Counted from the stretch's first letter, positions 1 through 7,095 are shown. The stretch: 55,984 nucleotides of DNA from JALVDI01 sp039186435 (GCA_039186435.1 JBCDAA010000007.1:1-55984), one strand, 5' to 3'. Made by a program: numbers and translations. The notes: generated by a model from the letters alone, not told the origin.

Positions 1-713
1 ATCGATTCCGCCCACGAGAGGTAGGCCCGGAGGGTCTCCTCGTTCCAGACGCCACCCTGTTGGATGACACAGACGAGACGCACGTGGGTTTTTGCAAGCG
101 CGTCTTGGGCGACGCGCACGAACGTCTCTGTTTCGGCGACGGCGACCCCCGGCCGAAAGCGCATGATCGCCTGATTGCTCTCTGCCGCAACGGCGTGCCG
201 TGAGAGTTCGATCCGCGTAACTTCGAAAAGACGCGGGAGCAGCCGTGCGCCCGTCGTTTCTGCGGCAAGACCCGAGCCGTTCGAGTAGAGGACGACGTTC
301 TCGATGGGCGCGCCGCAGTCACGGTGTTCGCGGATCGCGTCGAGGACGCCCTCAAAGAAGTCTGCGTTGTCGGTTTGCTCGAGTCCGGAGAGTGAGAAAC
401 CGAAGGGAAGATCGCGAAGATCACGCAGCGCCGTTCGAAGCTGGGCGAAGTAGCGCGGCCCCGGGCGCAGAGACGCAGAGAGACGAACGCCCTCGCGATG
501 TTGAAGCGTTTCCGAGCAAAACGTACATCGGGCAGAACAAGGCTGCGCGGATGCAAAAGGCGTTAGCGTGAGCGGTGTCGCGAAGGTACGGACCGCACCG
601 GCGACGTTCACCCGATGGAGTGCCCGCGCCATCCGTTCCTCGATCGGAAGTCCCACCAGACGTGGCCAAAGGGGAGATCGCCCAAGGAGTGCGAGATCCT
701 GCGGAGAGCCCAT
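1..713 (-). CDS. Radical SAM protein, N-terminal part (cut by left edge)
   Basis: My own reverse-strand translation gives an open frame from the ATG at 713 to the window edge (237 codons, no stop). Residues 59-66 read C-S-A-R-C-T-F-C, the CX3CX2C cysteine triad that holds the 4Fe-4S cluster and SAM in radical SAM enzymes. It is followed by the region expected to form the first strands and helices of the TIM barrel, with a YSNGSG loop near residue 134. The C-terminal half and any auxiliary cluster domain lie outside the window, so the substrate cannot be named. An in-frame GTG at 737 is an alternative start. No Shine-Dalgarno sequence is convincing for either. The gene appears to be transcribed alone, away from the repeat-filled gap at 714-1094. 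The family call is firm; the specific function is unknown. Confidence 0.8.
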   Translation of the reverse strand, partial: MGSPQDLALLGRSPLWPRLVGLPIEERMARALHRVNVAGAVRTFATPLTLTPFASAQPCSARCTFCSETLQHREGVRLSASLRPGPRYFAQLRTALRDLRDLPFGFSLSGLEQTDNADFFEGVLDAIREHRDCGAPIENVVLYSNGSGLAAETTGARLLPRLFEVTRIELSRHAVAAESNQAIMRFRPGVAVAETETFVRVAQDALAKTHVRLVCVIQQGGVWNEETLRAYLSWAES

Positions 714-721
714 GTCTTCAT

Positions 722-745
722 AGTGTCCATTAAACACTAAGTGTC
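722..745 (-). promoter_or_regulatory. Palindromic operator candidate upstream of radical SAM gene
   Basis: Three AGTGT/ACACT half-sites lie head to head just upstream of the 713 start: AGTGT at 722-726, ACACT at 734-738 and AGTGT at 740-744. Read on the minus strand, a TTGACA (747-742) lies 17 nt upstream of a poor -10 (ACTATG). The spacing and symmetry suggest a repressor site over a promoter. No regulator is adjacent, so this remains a guess. Confidence 0.35.
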
Positions 746-1094
746 AAACCTGGCGATCGTCAGCCTGAAATCACAAGCCCGTCTCGCGGAGGCCAAGGCG
801 CGAACCTGCCGTGATTGCGATCGGGTCGGGAGGCTCGCCGGTGTGGCCAAAACCGCAGCAATTTGCCAGCGAAGAGGCGCCAAGAACAGCCAACCTGTTT
901 TATTGACTTGGCAGAGGCACCGCAGTCGCCACCCGCAGCGAACCTGCCAGAGGCCGATCCCAACCTGTGGCCGCCCAAAGGCCGATCGTAGCCTGGCCGC
1001 CTAGAGGCCGATTGTAGCCAACCTGTTTTATTGACACGGCCGGCGGACGATCAGCGACCAACCTGCTTCGTGGCCGCCGGGACCAAAACGAAGT
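741..1094. repeat. Repeat-filled gap: CCAACC...TATTGAC repeats and short tandem units
   Basis: No gene is supported in this roughly 350-bp gap; open frames are short and lack start signals. It carries two near-identical short repeats, CCAACCTGTTTTATTGAC at 890-907 and 1018-1035, each ending 3-5 nt later in GGC. Between them (about 950-1020) are degenerate tandem units of the type cctgNNggccgcc-N-aggccgatNgtag. The 18-bp repeat resembles those flanking the Y1 transposase at 27.0 kb and those at 33.9 and 34.0 kb, so the block looks like accumulated REP/MITE-like debris. Confidence 0.7.
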
Positions 1095-2195
1095 TCAGCC
1101 TCCGCAGCGTTCGAGGACGCCGCTCGTCACGTAGAGCACGCCGTTGCCCTCCGGCCCGCTTCCGGTGCTCCAGGCCCGGCCGTCGTCGCTGTAGAAGAAG
1201 CGGTCTCCGCTCTGCGAAATCCCCACCCACGTACCGTTCGATCCACGTGCGACGAGCTCAAAGCGCACGCCCTCGGGAAGGTCCTCGGACGTCCATGTGA
1301 GACCGTTCGTCGATCGAAGGAGCTGCGCCCCGGTCGCGACGACAAAGCGTCCATCTGCAAACGTCGGCGGTCCGGGCGTTGCGGCGCCGACGGATCCTGC
1401 CCCGAGGTCCGCGCCACTTTCGAGATCGAGGGCGCAGGTGTCTCCGTCGTGACCGACCGAAACGAGCGTCCCGTTGCCGACCGCGAACCCGCCTTCGAAT
1501 CCGATGTGCCCATGTCGCGCTCCAACGCAGCTCTCGAGCAAGGTCCACCCCTCACCGCGATCGAACTCCACTTCACCGTCCGCGCCGCTCGCCAGCACCC
1601 CAGGGAACGCACCCCCGGCTCGATCGTGTCGGGCAGCTGCGTCCTCGCGATCGACCCACGTGCGTCCCCCGTCGTAGGAGTCCGACACCACGCGGTTGCC
1701 GACCGCGACAAAACGGTCCCCGATGAAGCCGAGCGCGCCGTACGAGGTCTCGAGTGCGACGTCGGTCCATGCGGAGCCGTCCTCGCTGCGCCAAATCGTG
1801 CTGTTCGTCCCCCATCCCGTGAGAAAGAGGAACGCGCCTTCGCCAAACGCGAGGCTCTTTGGGGTGTAGGAGCGGTGCCAATCGTCTTCGCTCTCCGGCG
1901 CTTCTTCGATGTCGCCGCTCCAGGTCCGCCCGTCGTCGCACGAGACGAGTCGGCGTCCGCCCCAACCGACCGCAACGAACGCAACCCGGCCCGCGGGACC
2001 AGCGTCGGACCCTGCGTCGTTGTTCGCTCTCGCATCGCTGCCAACGTCGCCTGCGTCGACCCCCGCATCTTCCCCGGCGTCTCGTTCGCGCGCCGTATCC
2101 ACCGCTGCGTCCGCGGCTGCGTCCACCGCCGCGTCCGTCGCACTGTCATCATCGCCACAAGCTGCAAGAACCAACAGGCTGACGAGCGCTCTCAT
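1095..2195 (-). CDS. Asp-box (BNR-like) beta-propeller lipoprotein
   Basis: The ATG at 2195 is preferred over an upstream ATG at 2234 because it opens directly into a lipoprotein signal peptide (MRALVSLLVLAAC, lipobox L-A-A-C13). A low-complexity Asp/Ala linker (about residues 14-70) follows, then a repeat domain with several Asp-box signatures, S-x-D-x-G-x-x-W: SCDDGRTW (85-92), SEDGSAW (137-143), SYDGGRTW (163-170) and SDDGRAW near the C terminus. Asp boxes mark the turns of sialidase- and BNR-type propellers. No catalytic Arg triad or Tyr/Glu pair of sialidases could be identified, so enzymatic activity is not claimed. Probably a lipid-anchored envelope or surface protein. A palindrome shared with two other lipoprotein promoters lies 68 bp upstream (2263-2281). 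Confidence 0.75.
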   Translation of the reverse strand: MRALVSLLVLAACGDDDSATDAAVDAAADAAVDTARERDAGEDAGVDAGDVGSDARANNDAGSDAGPAGRVAFVAVGWGGRRLVSCDDGRTWSGDIEEAPESEDDWHRSYTPKSLAFGEGAFLFLTGWGTNSTIWRSEDGSAWTDVALETSYGALGFIGDRFVAVGNRVVSDSYDGGRTWVDREDAAARHDRAGGAFPGVLASGADGEVEFDRGEGWTLLESCVGARHGHIGFEGGFAVGNGTLVSVGHDGDTCALDLESGADLGAGSVGAATPGPPTFADGRFVVATGAQLLRSTNGLTWTSEDLPEGVRFELVARGSNGTWVGISQSGDRFFYSDDGRAWSTGSGPEGNGVLYVTSGVLERCGG

Positions 2196-2262
2196 GCCTC
2201 GACTCTGCACGCCTTTGGAGTAGCCGATCTGCAACGTCGCGAAAACGAGCGAGACAGAAATC

Positions 2263-2281
2263 CGTATTCGAAACGGATACG
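2263..2281. promoter_or_regulatory. GTATCC palindrome, copy 1
   Basis: CGTATTC-N5-GGATACG, one mismatch from a perfect inverted repeat. It lies between the 3' end of the HxlR gene and the Asp-box lipoprotein start (68 bp from the ATG). It has the same 7-5-7 architecture as the sites at 5328-5346 and 7077-7095, all 46-68 bp upstream of lipoprotein genes. Confidence 0.6.
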
Positions 2282-2626
2282 CTACGTTCGCTTCTTCAGT
2301 TTGTGGCCCACCTCGACGATCGCCTCGATCGCCGGCACAAGTTCTGCACCAAGTTCGGTGAGCGAGTACTCCACCGAAGGCGGCGACGTCGGACGAACCT
2401 CCCGATGCACCACGCCACGAAGCTCGAGCTCGCGCAGCCGCGTCGTCAGCACCTTCGCGGAGATCGGCGGGATGTCCTTGCGAAGTTCACCAAAGCGACG
2501 CGCGCCGCTTCGCAAATGCCAAATCACATTCGGCGTCCACGCGCCGCCAATGATCGCCATGCACTCGGTCAGCGCACACGGCTCGGGCGGCTTGGGGCTG
2601 CGGTTCTTTCGTTGCTTCAGGGCCAT
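2282..2626 (-). CDS. HxlR-family transcriptional regulator
   Basis: A 114-aa winged-helix regulator of the HxlR (MarR-like) family. The N-terminal motif PCALTECMAIIGGAWTPNVI matches the family pattern C-P-(x)n-GGKWT-I, including the conserved Cys (C17) that senses electrophiles or oxidants in relatives such as YodB and HypR. RRFGELRKDIPPISAKVLTTRLRELE is the recognition-helix region and SVEYSLTELG the wing. It is divergent from the GST/SnoaL/tautomerase operon, with a 120-bp shared intergenic region carrying GGTAAC/GTTACC repeats. The likely role is to control that operon and itself in response to reactive electrophiles. That control is inference from layout and family; the family call is strong. 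Confidence 0.92.
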   Translation of the reverse strand: MALKQRKNRSPKPPEPCALTECMAIIGGAWTPNVIWHLRSGARRFGELRKDIPPISAKVLTTRLRELELRGVVHREVRPTSPPSVEYSLTELGAELVPAIEAIVEVGHKLKKRT

Positions 2627-2646
2627 CGTCCAACCGGTTTCTCCGT

Positions 2647-2698
2647 GGTAACTCGATTCTAATAGTAACCATCAGTTACCAGGTTTACATAGGTTACC
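2647..2698. promoter_or_regulatory. GTTACC-repeat operator region between hxlR-like gene and GST operon
   Basis: The divergent intergenic region holds GGTAAC at 2647-2652, a perfect inverted repeat GTAAC-N5-GTTAC at 2665-2679, and GGTTACC at 2692-2698. Repeated GTTAC half-sites between an HxlR regulator and its divergent operon are the expected binding pattern. The regulator-site pairing is inferred from position only. Confidence 0.55.
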
Positions 2699-2746
2699 AC
2701 GCCCTTAGGTTCAGTGCGTCGCCCGGAAGGGCCAAAGGAGAACCTC

Positions 2747-3352
2747 ATGAAATTGTTTTACAAACCAGGCGCTTGCTCGCAGGCCACCCACATCGCGCTC
2801 CGGGAGGCGGAGCTCCATCACACCGTCGAGTCCGTGGATACCGCCGCCCAGCGAACGGCATCGGGCGAGGACTACCGGACCATCAATCCGAAGGGTGTCG
2901 TCCCAGCGTTGAAGCTCGATTCCGGCGAGGTCCTCACGGAGGGGGCCGCGATTCTTCAGTTCGTTGCGGACCTTCGCCCTGAATCGGAACTCGCGCCGGC
3001 AGCGGGCACGATGGCGCGCACGCGCCTGCAGGAGTCGCTCAACTTTCTCTCGTCCGAGGTCCACAAGTCGTTTGGTCCCTTCTTCGCGAAGGATGGTGCT
3101 CCGACCGAGCGCGACAAAGCGCACGTCCATCGCCAGCTTCAGTTTCTCGAAGACGATCTCGCGGATGGCCGCGCATTTCTTCTAGGGGACGCGTTCACCG
3201 TCGCCGACGCGTACGCTTTCGTGGTGGTCTCGTGGACCAAGCCGGCTGGGATTCCGCTCACCGCGTACCCGCACCTCAAGGCGTTTCTCTCGCGGGTTCG
3301 CAAGCGTCCGGCGGTGCGCGAGGCGCTGCGCGCCGAGGGGCTTCTTCGATGA
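2747..3352 (+). CDS. Beta-class glutathione S-transferase
   Basis: A 201-aa cytosolic GST. The start is the ATG at 2747, which has a good Shine-Dalgarno (AAAGGAG, 7 nt upstream); a longer in-frame start at 2714 lacks one. The thioredoxin-fold domain opens MKLFYKPGACSQ and has the beta-class catalytic set Tyr5, Cys10 and Ser11. The cis-Pro strand (NPKGVVPALKL) and the glutathione-binding E-x-A-I turn (LTEGAAILQF) follow, and the all-helical C domain contains the usual FTVADAYAF N-capping motif. It should conjugate glutathione to, or reduce, electrophiles. It is the first gene of a three-gene operon with ATGA overlap to the next gene, divergent from an HxlR regulator. Confidence 0.93.
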   Translation: MKLFYKPGACSQATHIALREAELHHTVESVDTAAQRTASGEDYRTINPKGVVPALKLDSGEVLTEGAAILQFVADLRPESELAPAAGTMARTRLQESLNFLSSEVHKSFGPFFAKDGAPTERDKAHVHRQLQFLEDDLADGRAFLLGDAFTVADAYAFVVVSWTKPAGIPLTAYPHLKAFLSRVRKRPAVREALRAEGLLR

Positions 3353-3753
3353 CGGAGCCAACGTTTTCGGTACGCCATCGTGTCGACGAAATCGAGCGCG
3401 TACTCACCAACTATCTCGATGCGCTCTACGAGGTTGACGTCGTCAAACTTGCAACAGCGCTCCATCCTCGCGCGATCTATGCGACCGCCGACGGGAACGA
3501 ACTGCTCTTTCGGACCATGGAGGAGTACTTTCCGGTCGTCGCCGAACGGGTCTCCCCGGCGAGCCGCGGCGAGGCGCGTGAAGACGCCATCGACTCCGTC
3601 GAGTTTGCGGGCGAAAACACGGCGTTTGCCCGAGTTCGGTGTGCGTTCAGCGGCAAGCGCTACGTCGACTTTCTCACGCTCATTCGCGACGAGGGCCGCT
3701 GGCAGATCATCGCCAAGATCTTTCACTACGAGGAGGTGCCATGCCCTACGTGA
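3349..3753 (+). CDS. SnoaL / lumazine-binding-like (NTF2-fold) protein
   Basis: A 134-aa single-domain protein. The ATG at 3349 overlaps the GST stop codon by 4 nt (ATGA), so translation is probably coupled. The pattern of an N-terminal helix pair (IERVLTNYLDALYEVDVVKLATALHP), a central strand with alternating residues (TAFARVRCAFSGKRYVDFLTLI) and the closing DEGRWQIIAKIFHYE matches the NTF2-like Lumazine_bd_2 group. These are cone-shaped dimers that bind small molecules or act as isomerases or hydrolases; no defined active site is evident. The operon context with GST and a tautomerase suggests handling of a reactive carbonyl or aromatic compound. That is inference. Confidence 0.8.
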   Translation: MTEPTFSVRHRVDEIERVLTNYLDALYEVDVVKLATALHPRAIYATADGNELLFRTMEEYFPVVAERVSPASRGEAREDAIDSVEFAGENTAFARVRCAFSGKRYVDFLTLIRDEGRWQIIAKIFHYEEVPCPT

Positions 3754-3944
3754 ACATTCGTGTGACCCGCGAAGGCGTCACCAAGGCGCAGAAGAAGGCG
3801 CTGATCCGGGGCGTCACCGATCTCTTGGTCGACGTTCTCGGCAAAGACCCCGCGACGACCTTTGTTGTGATCGACGAGGTCGAACTCGACGACTGGGGCG
3901 TCGGTGGTTTGCCGGTGACAGAGTATCGCCAGCAGAAAACGTAG
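3741..3944 (+). CDS. 4-oxalocrotonate tautomerase family protein
   Basis: A 67-aa protein that begins Met-Pro. Loss of Met exposes Pro1, the catalytic base of the 4-OT/MIF superfamily. The body (PYVNIRVTREGVTKAQKKALIRGVTDLLVDVLGK, then TTFVVIDEVELDDWGVGG) is the classic beta-alpha-beta subunit of small tautomerases, whose active form is a hexamer. The ATG at 3741 has a strong Shine-Dalgarno (GAGGAGG) and overlaps the end of the preceding gene by 13 nt. It is the last gene of the HxlR-divergent operon. The stop codon is followed 3 nt later by an inverted-repeat element (3948-4097). Confidence 0.9.
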   Translation: MPYVNIRVTREGVTKAQKKALIRGVTDLLVDVLGKDPATTFVVIDEVELDDWGVGGLPVTEYRQQKT

Positions 3945-3947
3945 TTG

Positions 3948-4097
3948 GAGCGTGATCCTGAACTCTCGAAAGTCCTGGCTTGTCTTGGCGCCCGATGGCG
4001 GCTCCTCGTCGCAAATCCTCGGATGTCCTCCTCGTCGCGCCTTGCCCTCGAACGCCAATCCGGCGCCATCTCCTTGCGATTGTCCTGGATCACGCTC
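3948..4097. mobile_element. MITE-like inverted-repeat element, 150-bp copy
   Basis: The ends are perfect 11-bp inverted repeats: GAGCGTGATCC at 3948-3958 and GGATCACGCTC at 4087-4097. There is no coding capacity. The right half (cctcctcgtcgc, then gcgccatctcctt-gcgattgtcctggatcac) reappears in a 70-bp shortened copy at 44071-44140. It sits directly after the tautomerase gene in a convergent intergenic gap. This is a non-autonomous palindromic element; no matching transposase is visible in the window. Confidence 0.7.
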
Positions 4098-4131
4098 TAG
4101 CAGCCCGAGAGCCCGCCTGCGGTTCGCCTCT

Positions 4132-5274
4132 CTAGGGCCATACGCGGCGCTCCTCTCCGTCGTAGGTTCGCAGTCGCTCGTGAATGAAGCGCGTCACCGA
4201 GCTCCAGTTCGATGCAACGAGGGCGTGCACGGAGCTTGGCGGTCGGTAGCTCGACGCGAGGTTCGGCGTGTCCCGTTCGCCGAACACGGCCATGTAGGTG
4301 ATCGTCGCGGCGAGAAAGTAGAGGGTTGGACGTCCGTGAGGCGCATCGTCCTCGTAGAGATCGGTGACCGGAACTCCGCGTAGGGGAGTGTCGGCGCGGA
4401 GCTCTGCGAGGATGGGGCCGACCGGGATGAGACGAACTCTTCGGTCCGGGCGCGCGCTTCGGACCTCGTCCTGGTAAGCGATCCACCAGTCGTGAAAATC
4501 GCCTCGCACGTTCGCGTCGTAGCGGGCGAGCTCGGCGTCGCTCGGGGGAAAGCCATCGCCGAGAAAACCCGCCATGTCGGGCCAGTTTTCGTAGATGTAG
4601 ACCTCAGCGCCCGGTTCCTCGTCCGCGAGCCAGTCGACGATTCGAAGCGTCTCCCCAACGGGCGTTGCGCGCCGTGGATTGTCGCCGTCGTAGGGCGCGG
4701 TGGGTGGCTGATACTGGATGAAGTTCGCGGCCGTGAGCACGACGGTGTTGAAGTCGGCGTCCGCGAAGCTTTCACCGCCTTCCTCGTCCCAGCTACCAGG
4801 AACTTCCGCGAAGCCCCACTGCGCTGTCGGCGGAAGATCCGCGTGTTGCATGAGGAACCCATACTGACCGTCCGCGGTGTACTCATGGCCCGACGCCGTC
4901 GCGAGATCGTGCAACCAGTGCGGAACCGTCGTTTCATCGGGCGCGGTGGGGAGTCGCGGCGGCGAGTGCACGAGGAGACTGTGACCAAAGATGTAGCTGC
5001 GGACGCGGCGAGGCGTGACGGGGCGATCGGCGTCGAGGTCGGCAGCGTCGACCGCCGCGTCGACTTCCTCTGCAGCGTCGACTTCCTCTGCAGCGTCGAC
5101 TTCGTCTGCAGCGTCGCGTTCCCCGGCATCGACCTCCGCAGCGTCGACCTCCGCGTCCGAAACGGAAGCATCACGTGAACCGCTGTCCTGTGCAGCGTCG
5201 CGCGCCGGGCTGGCATCGTCGCCACAGCCGAGCACAACAAGCACCAAAACACTCCCCATCCACGACTTGTGCAT
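4132..5274 (-). CDS. SGNH-hydrolase-like lipoprotein with Asp/Ala linker
   Basis: A 380-aa protein with a lipoprotein signal (LVVLGC, Cys17). An in-frame ATG at residue 6 is an alternative start. A long Asp/Ala/Glu linker (about residues 24-85) includes an 18-bp tandem DNA repeat. The globular domain opens SYIFGHSLLVH, resembling SGNH/GDSL block I with Ser99 as candidate nucleophile. Near the C terminus DDAPHGRPTLYFLA resembles block V D-x-x-H, and VVLTAANFIQYQ lies where block II/III Gly/Asn residues occur. It would be an esterase- or deacetylase-like envelope enzyme; the substrate is unknown. It is divergent from the TIGR02147 regulator, and the intergenic region contains the shared GTATCC palindrome 54 bp from this start. 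Confidence 0.7.
   Translation of the reverse strand: MHKSWMGSVLVLVVLGCGDDASPARDAAQDSGSRDASVSDAEVDAAEVDAGERDAADEVDAAEEVDAAEEVDAAVDAADLDADRPVTPRRVRSYIFGHSLLVHSPPRLPTAPDETTVPHWLHDLATASGHEYTADGQYGFLMQHADLPPTAQWGFAEVPGSWDEEGGESFADADFNTVVLTAANFIQYQPPTAPYDGDNPRRATPVGETLRIVDWLADEEPGAEVYIYENWPDMAGFLGDGFPPSDAELARYDANVRGDFHDWWIAYQDEVRSARPDRRVRLIPVGPILAELRADTPLRGVPVTDLYEDDAPHGRPTLYFLAATITYMAVFGERDTPNLASSYRPPSSVHALVASNWSSVTRFIHERLRTYDGEERRVWP
5059..5112. repeat. 18-bp tandem repeat, 3 copies, in linker of the SGNH-like lipoprotein
   Basis: Three units of gtcgacttcctctgcagc (the third with one change) encode the repeated E-V-D-A-A-E segment on the minus strand. The near-identical DNA suggests recent slippage expansion of the surface linker. 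Confidence 0.75.
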
Positions 5275-5327
5275 GCTCTTGGACTAACGCGTTTCCCTCG
5301 CGGACGTGAGGTCGCGAACCCAAAACG

Positions 5328-5346
5328 CGTATCCGGATTGGATACG
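5328..5346. promoter_or_regulatory. GTATCC palindrome, copy 2 (divergent promoter region)
   Basis: A perfect inverted repeat CGTATCC-N5-GGATACG in the 122-bp gap between the SGNH-like lipoprotein (minus) and the TIGR02147 regulator (plus). The site is 54 bp from the lipoprotein start and 51 bp from the regulator start, so it could serve both, including autoregulation. Confidence 0.7.
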
Positions 5347-5396
5347 GCTTTTCGAGATCGGCTGGATCTGCGCCGCCCCTGGGCGCATCCTTAGGC

Positions 5397-6245
5397 GTGG
5401 CTCGAAGCTGCCCTGTCGACGTCTTTGACTACCTCGATTACCGAGTGTTTCTAAGGGATTACTACGTCGCCAAAAAAGACGAGGGCAAAGGATTCTCGTA
5501 CCGAGCCTTCAGCATGCGGGCAGGCCTGCGTTCCCCGAATCACCTGAAGCGAGTCACGGACGGGGAACGCAACCTCACCTCGTCCATGGCGGTTCGCTAC
5601 GCTGAAGCCATCGGGCTCGAAGGGGATCAGGCCAGCTATTTCCTCGACCTCGTGGTGTTCACGCAGGCGCGAACGACCACTGAGCGAAACGCCGCGTATC
5701 AGAAGCTTATGGGCTTTCGCGGCTATCGAAAGGCGCACACGCTCGACCTCGCGCAGGCCGCGTTCCATTCGACCTGGTATCTGCCCGCGATCTGCGAGCT
5801 CGTGTTGCGTACGGACTTTCGACGCGACCCAAAGTGGATCGCGAAACAGCTCGTTCCCCCGATCACCGCGTCCCAAGCGGGTCGCGCTCTCGACACCCTC
5901 CTGGAACTGGGTCTCCTCGAAGAGACCGACGAAGGGTTGGTCCAGTCCGATCGGGTGATGACGACGGGCAACGAAACCCGCGGCCTTCACATCATTGCGT
6001 ACCACCGCGCCATGATGGAGCGCGCGAGCGCGTCGATCGATCTCGTCGACGCCGCCGACCGCGACATCTCGTCGCTCACCTTCTGCCTTGGCGAAGACGG
6101 ACTGCGCCGCATCAAACAGCGCATTCAGCGTTTTCGCAAAGAGCTCATCGCCCTCGCGACGCAAGAAGAGGAGGGCGCCCAGGTGCTTCAGCTCAACATG
6201 CAGCTTTTTCCCTTATCCCTCCCCGCTGGCGAGGAATCCGAATGA
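5397..6245 (+). CDS. TIGR02147 family protein, probable transcriptional regulator
   Basis: A 282-aa protein with the family hallmarks: an N-terminal VFDYLDYRVFLRDYY motif, then a helix-turn-helix-like stretch (FSYRAFSMRAGLRSPNHLKRVTDGERNLTSSM). The middle contains ICELVLRTDFRRDPKWIAKQLVPPITASQAGRALDTLLELGLLE, which looks like a winged-helix, and a helical C terminus follows. The family is known from Fibrobacter and Myxococcota, usually next to lipoprotein genes; its function has been predicted rather than shown, as far as I know. The start is a GTG at 5397. The stop overlaps the ATG of the next lipoprotein gene (ATGA), so the two are co-translated. It is the best local candidate to bind the GTATCC palindromes. 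Confidence 0.85.
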   Translation: MARSCPVDVFDYLDYRVFLRDYYVAKKDEGKGFSYRAFSMRAGLRSPNHLKRVTDGERNLTSSMAVRYAEAIGLEGDQASYFLDLVVFTQARTTTERNAAYQKLMGFRGYRKAHTLDLAQAAFHSTWYLPAICELVLRTDFRRDPKWIAKQLVPPITASQAGRALDTLLELGLLEETDEGLVQSDRVMTTGNETRGLHIIAYHRAMMERASASIDLVDAADRDISSLTFCLGEDGLRRIKQRIQRFRKELIALATQEEEGAQVLQLNMQLFPLSLPAGEESE

Positions 6246-6967
6246 AACGAGTGCTCTTTTTCCTTCTCATCGCAGCGAGTTTGCTCTCCTGCGGACCTGA
6301 GACGGTCGTCGAAACAGGGAACCCGAGCGCGGCGCTCATCGCGCAGAGCGGCAACCCCGACATCGCCTTCGACAACACCGGTGACCTCCGCATCGACGAA
6401 GCGTGGGTCTCCCTGCGCCACCTGCGTTTCGTGCCCGAGTCGCGCTGCGCAGATCCGAGCGGCGTTCCAGTACAGGTGCCCGGTCCCTTCGTCGTGGATC
6501 TTCTCGCGCGCGAACGAGTCGATCTCCCCGTCGATGAGGCGGAACGCTTTTGTGGTCTCGAAATCGCGCGTACTCGCGTTTCGGATCTTCCGAGCGGGGC
6601 GCCGGAAGAGCTTGCGGACGCGAGCTTCGTTGTGATCGGAGAGCGGCTATCTGACGGCGCGGAGGTTCGGATCGCCCGCGACTTCGGCGGGGAGGTTCTT
6701 CTTGAGATCGAGGACCCGGGCGCCGAGTTTTCGGTGATGGGCCCACACTTTCTCGTGTGGGACCTGAGCAGCATTCTCAACCTCGAGATCGAGGAAACGC
6801 AGGCAGGCGACGACGGCGTGATCCGCATCAATGCCACCTCGAACACTCTCTTCTTCGACGGGATCGGCGAGACACGAACGCGAAGCCTTTCGTTTCACCC
6901 GGACCTCGACGCCGACGGAGTGCTCGACGACGACGAGGCGGCGATGACCTTTGCGAAGGTCCCTTAG
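6242..6967 (+). CDS. Hypothetical lipoprotein partner of the TIGR02147 gene
   Basis: A 241-aa protein with an N-terminal lipoprotein signal (MKRVLFFLLIAASLLSC, Cys17) followed by a GPETVVETGNPSA segment. The rest is predicted mostly beta (LRIDEAWVSLRHLRFVPE, PFVVDLLARERVDLPV, SNTLFFDGIGETRTRSLSF) and ends with an acidic calcium-loop-like DLDADGVLDDDE. No enzyme motif is recognised. Its ATG overlaps the stop of the TIGR02147 gene by 4 nt. Such regulator-lipoprotein pairs recur in related genomes, suggesting that the lipoprotein is a target or sensor partner. That is inference. Confidence 0.75.
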   Translation: MKRVLFFLLIAASLLSCGPETVVETGNPSAALIAQSGNPDIAFDNTGDLRIDEAWVSLRHLRFVPESRCADPSGVPVQVPGPFVVDLLARERVDLPVDEAERFCGLEIARTRVSDLPSGAPEELADASFVVIGERLSDGAEVRIARDFGGEVLLEIEDPGAEFSVMGPHFLVWDLSSILNLEIEETQAGDDGVIRINATSNTLFFDGIGETRTRSLSFHPDLDADGVLDDDEAAMTFAKVP

Positions 6968-6977
6968 TCGACTCGAA

Positions 6978-6984
6978 TGTATCC
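6978..6984. promoter_or_regulatory. GTATCC half-site downstream of the lipoprotein gene
   Basis: TGTATCC within ctcgaatgtatccg, the same 14-mer that begins the full palindrome 100 bp further on (7072-7085). Only the left arm is present here. It may be an auxiliary or decayed site. Confidence 0.3.
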
Positions 6985-7076
6985 GGATGACGGCTGCTTC
7001 GTCCTTGTCGTCGGTAACACGGCATCCATTTTTATGAATTTATACAGACTTTTGGGCTCCTGAATTGAGGCTCGAA

Positions 7077-7095
7077 TGTATCCGCATCGGATACG
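7077..7095. promoter_or_regulatory. GTATCC palindrome, copy 3
   Basis: TGTATCC-N5-GGATACG; the core GTATCCG-cat-CGGATAC is a perfect 17-bp palindrome. It is 46 bp upstream of the GTG start of the DUF1592 lipoprotein operon. It shares its left context (ctcgaatgtatccg) with the half-site at 6978. Confidence 0.7.

Noticed and set aside
741..1004. 87-codon plus-strand open frame in the repeat gap
   Set aside because: It consists of degenerate repeat sequence and has no Shine-Dalgarno, family motif or neighbouring support.
1095..2195. Sialidase activity for the Asp-box lipoprotein
   Set aside because: Asp boxes are present but the Arg triad and nucleophile Tyr/Glu pair were not identifiable.
1449..2651. 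400-codon plus-strand open frame
   Set aside because: Antisense to the Asp-box lipoprotein and HxlR genes, both with clear family motifs; Arg/Ala/Pro-rich composition typical of a GC-rich shadow frame.
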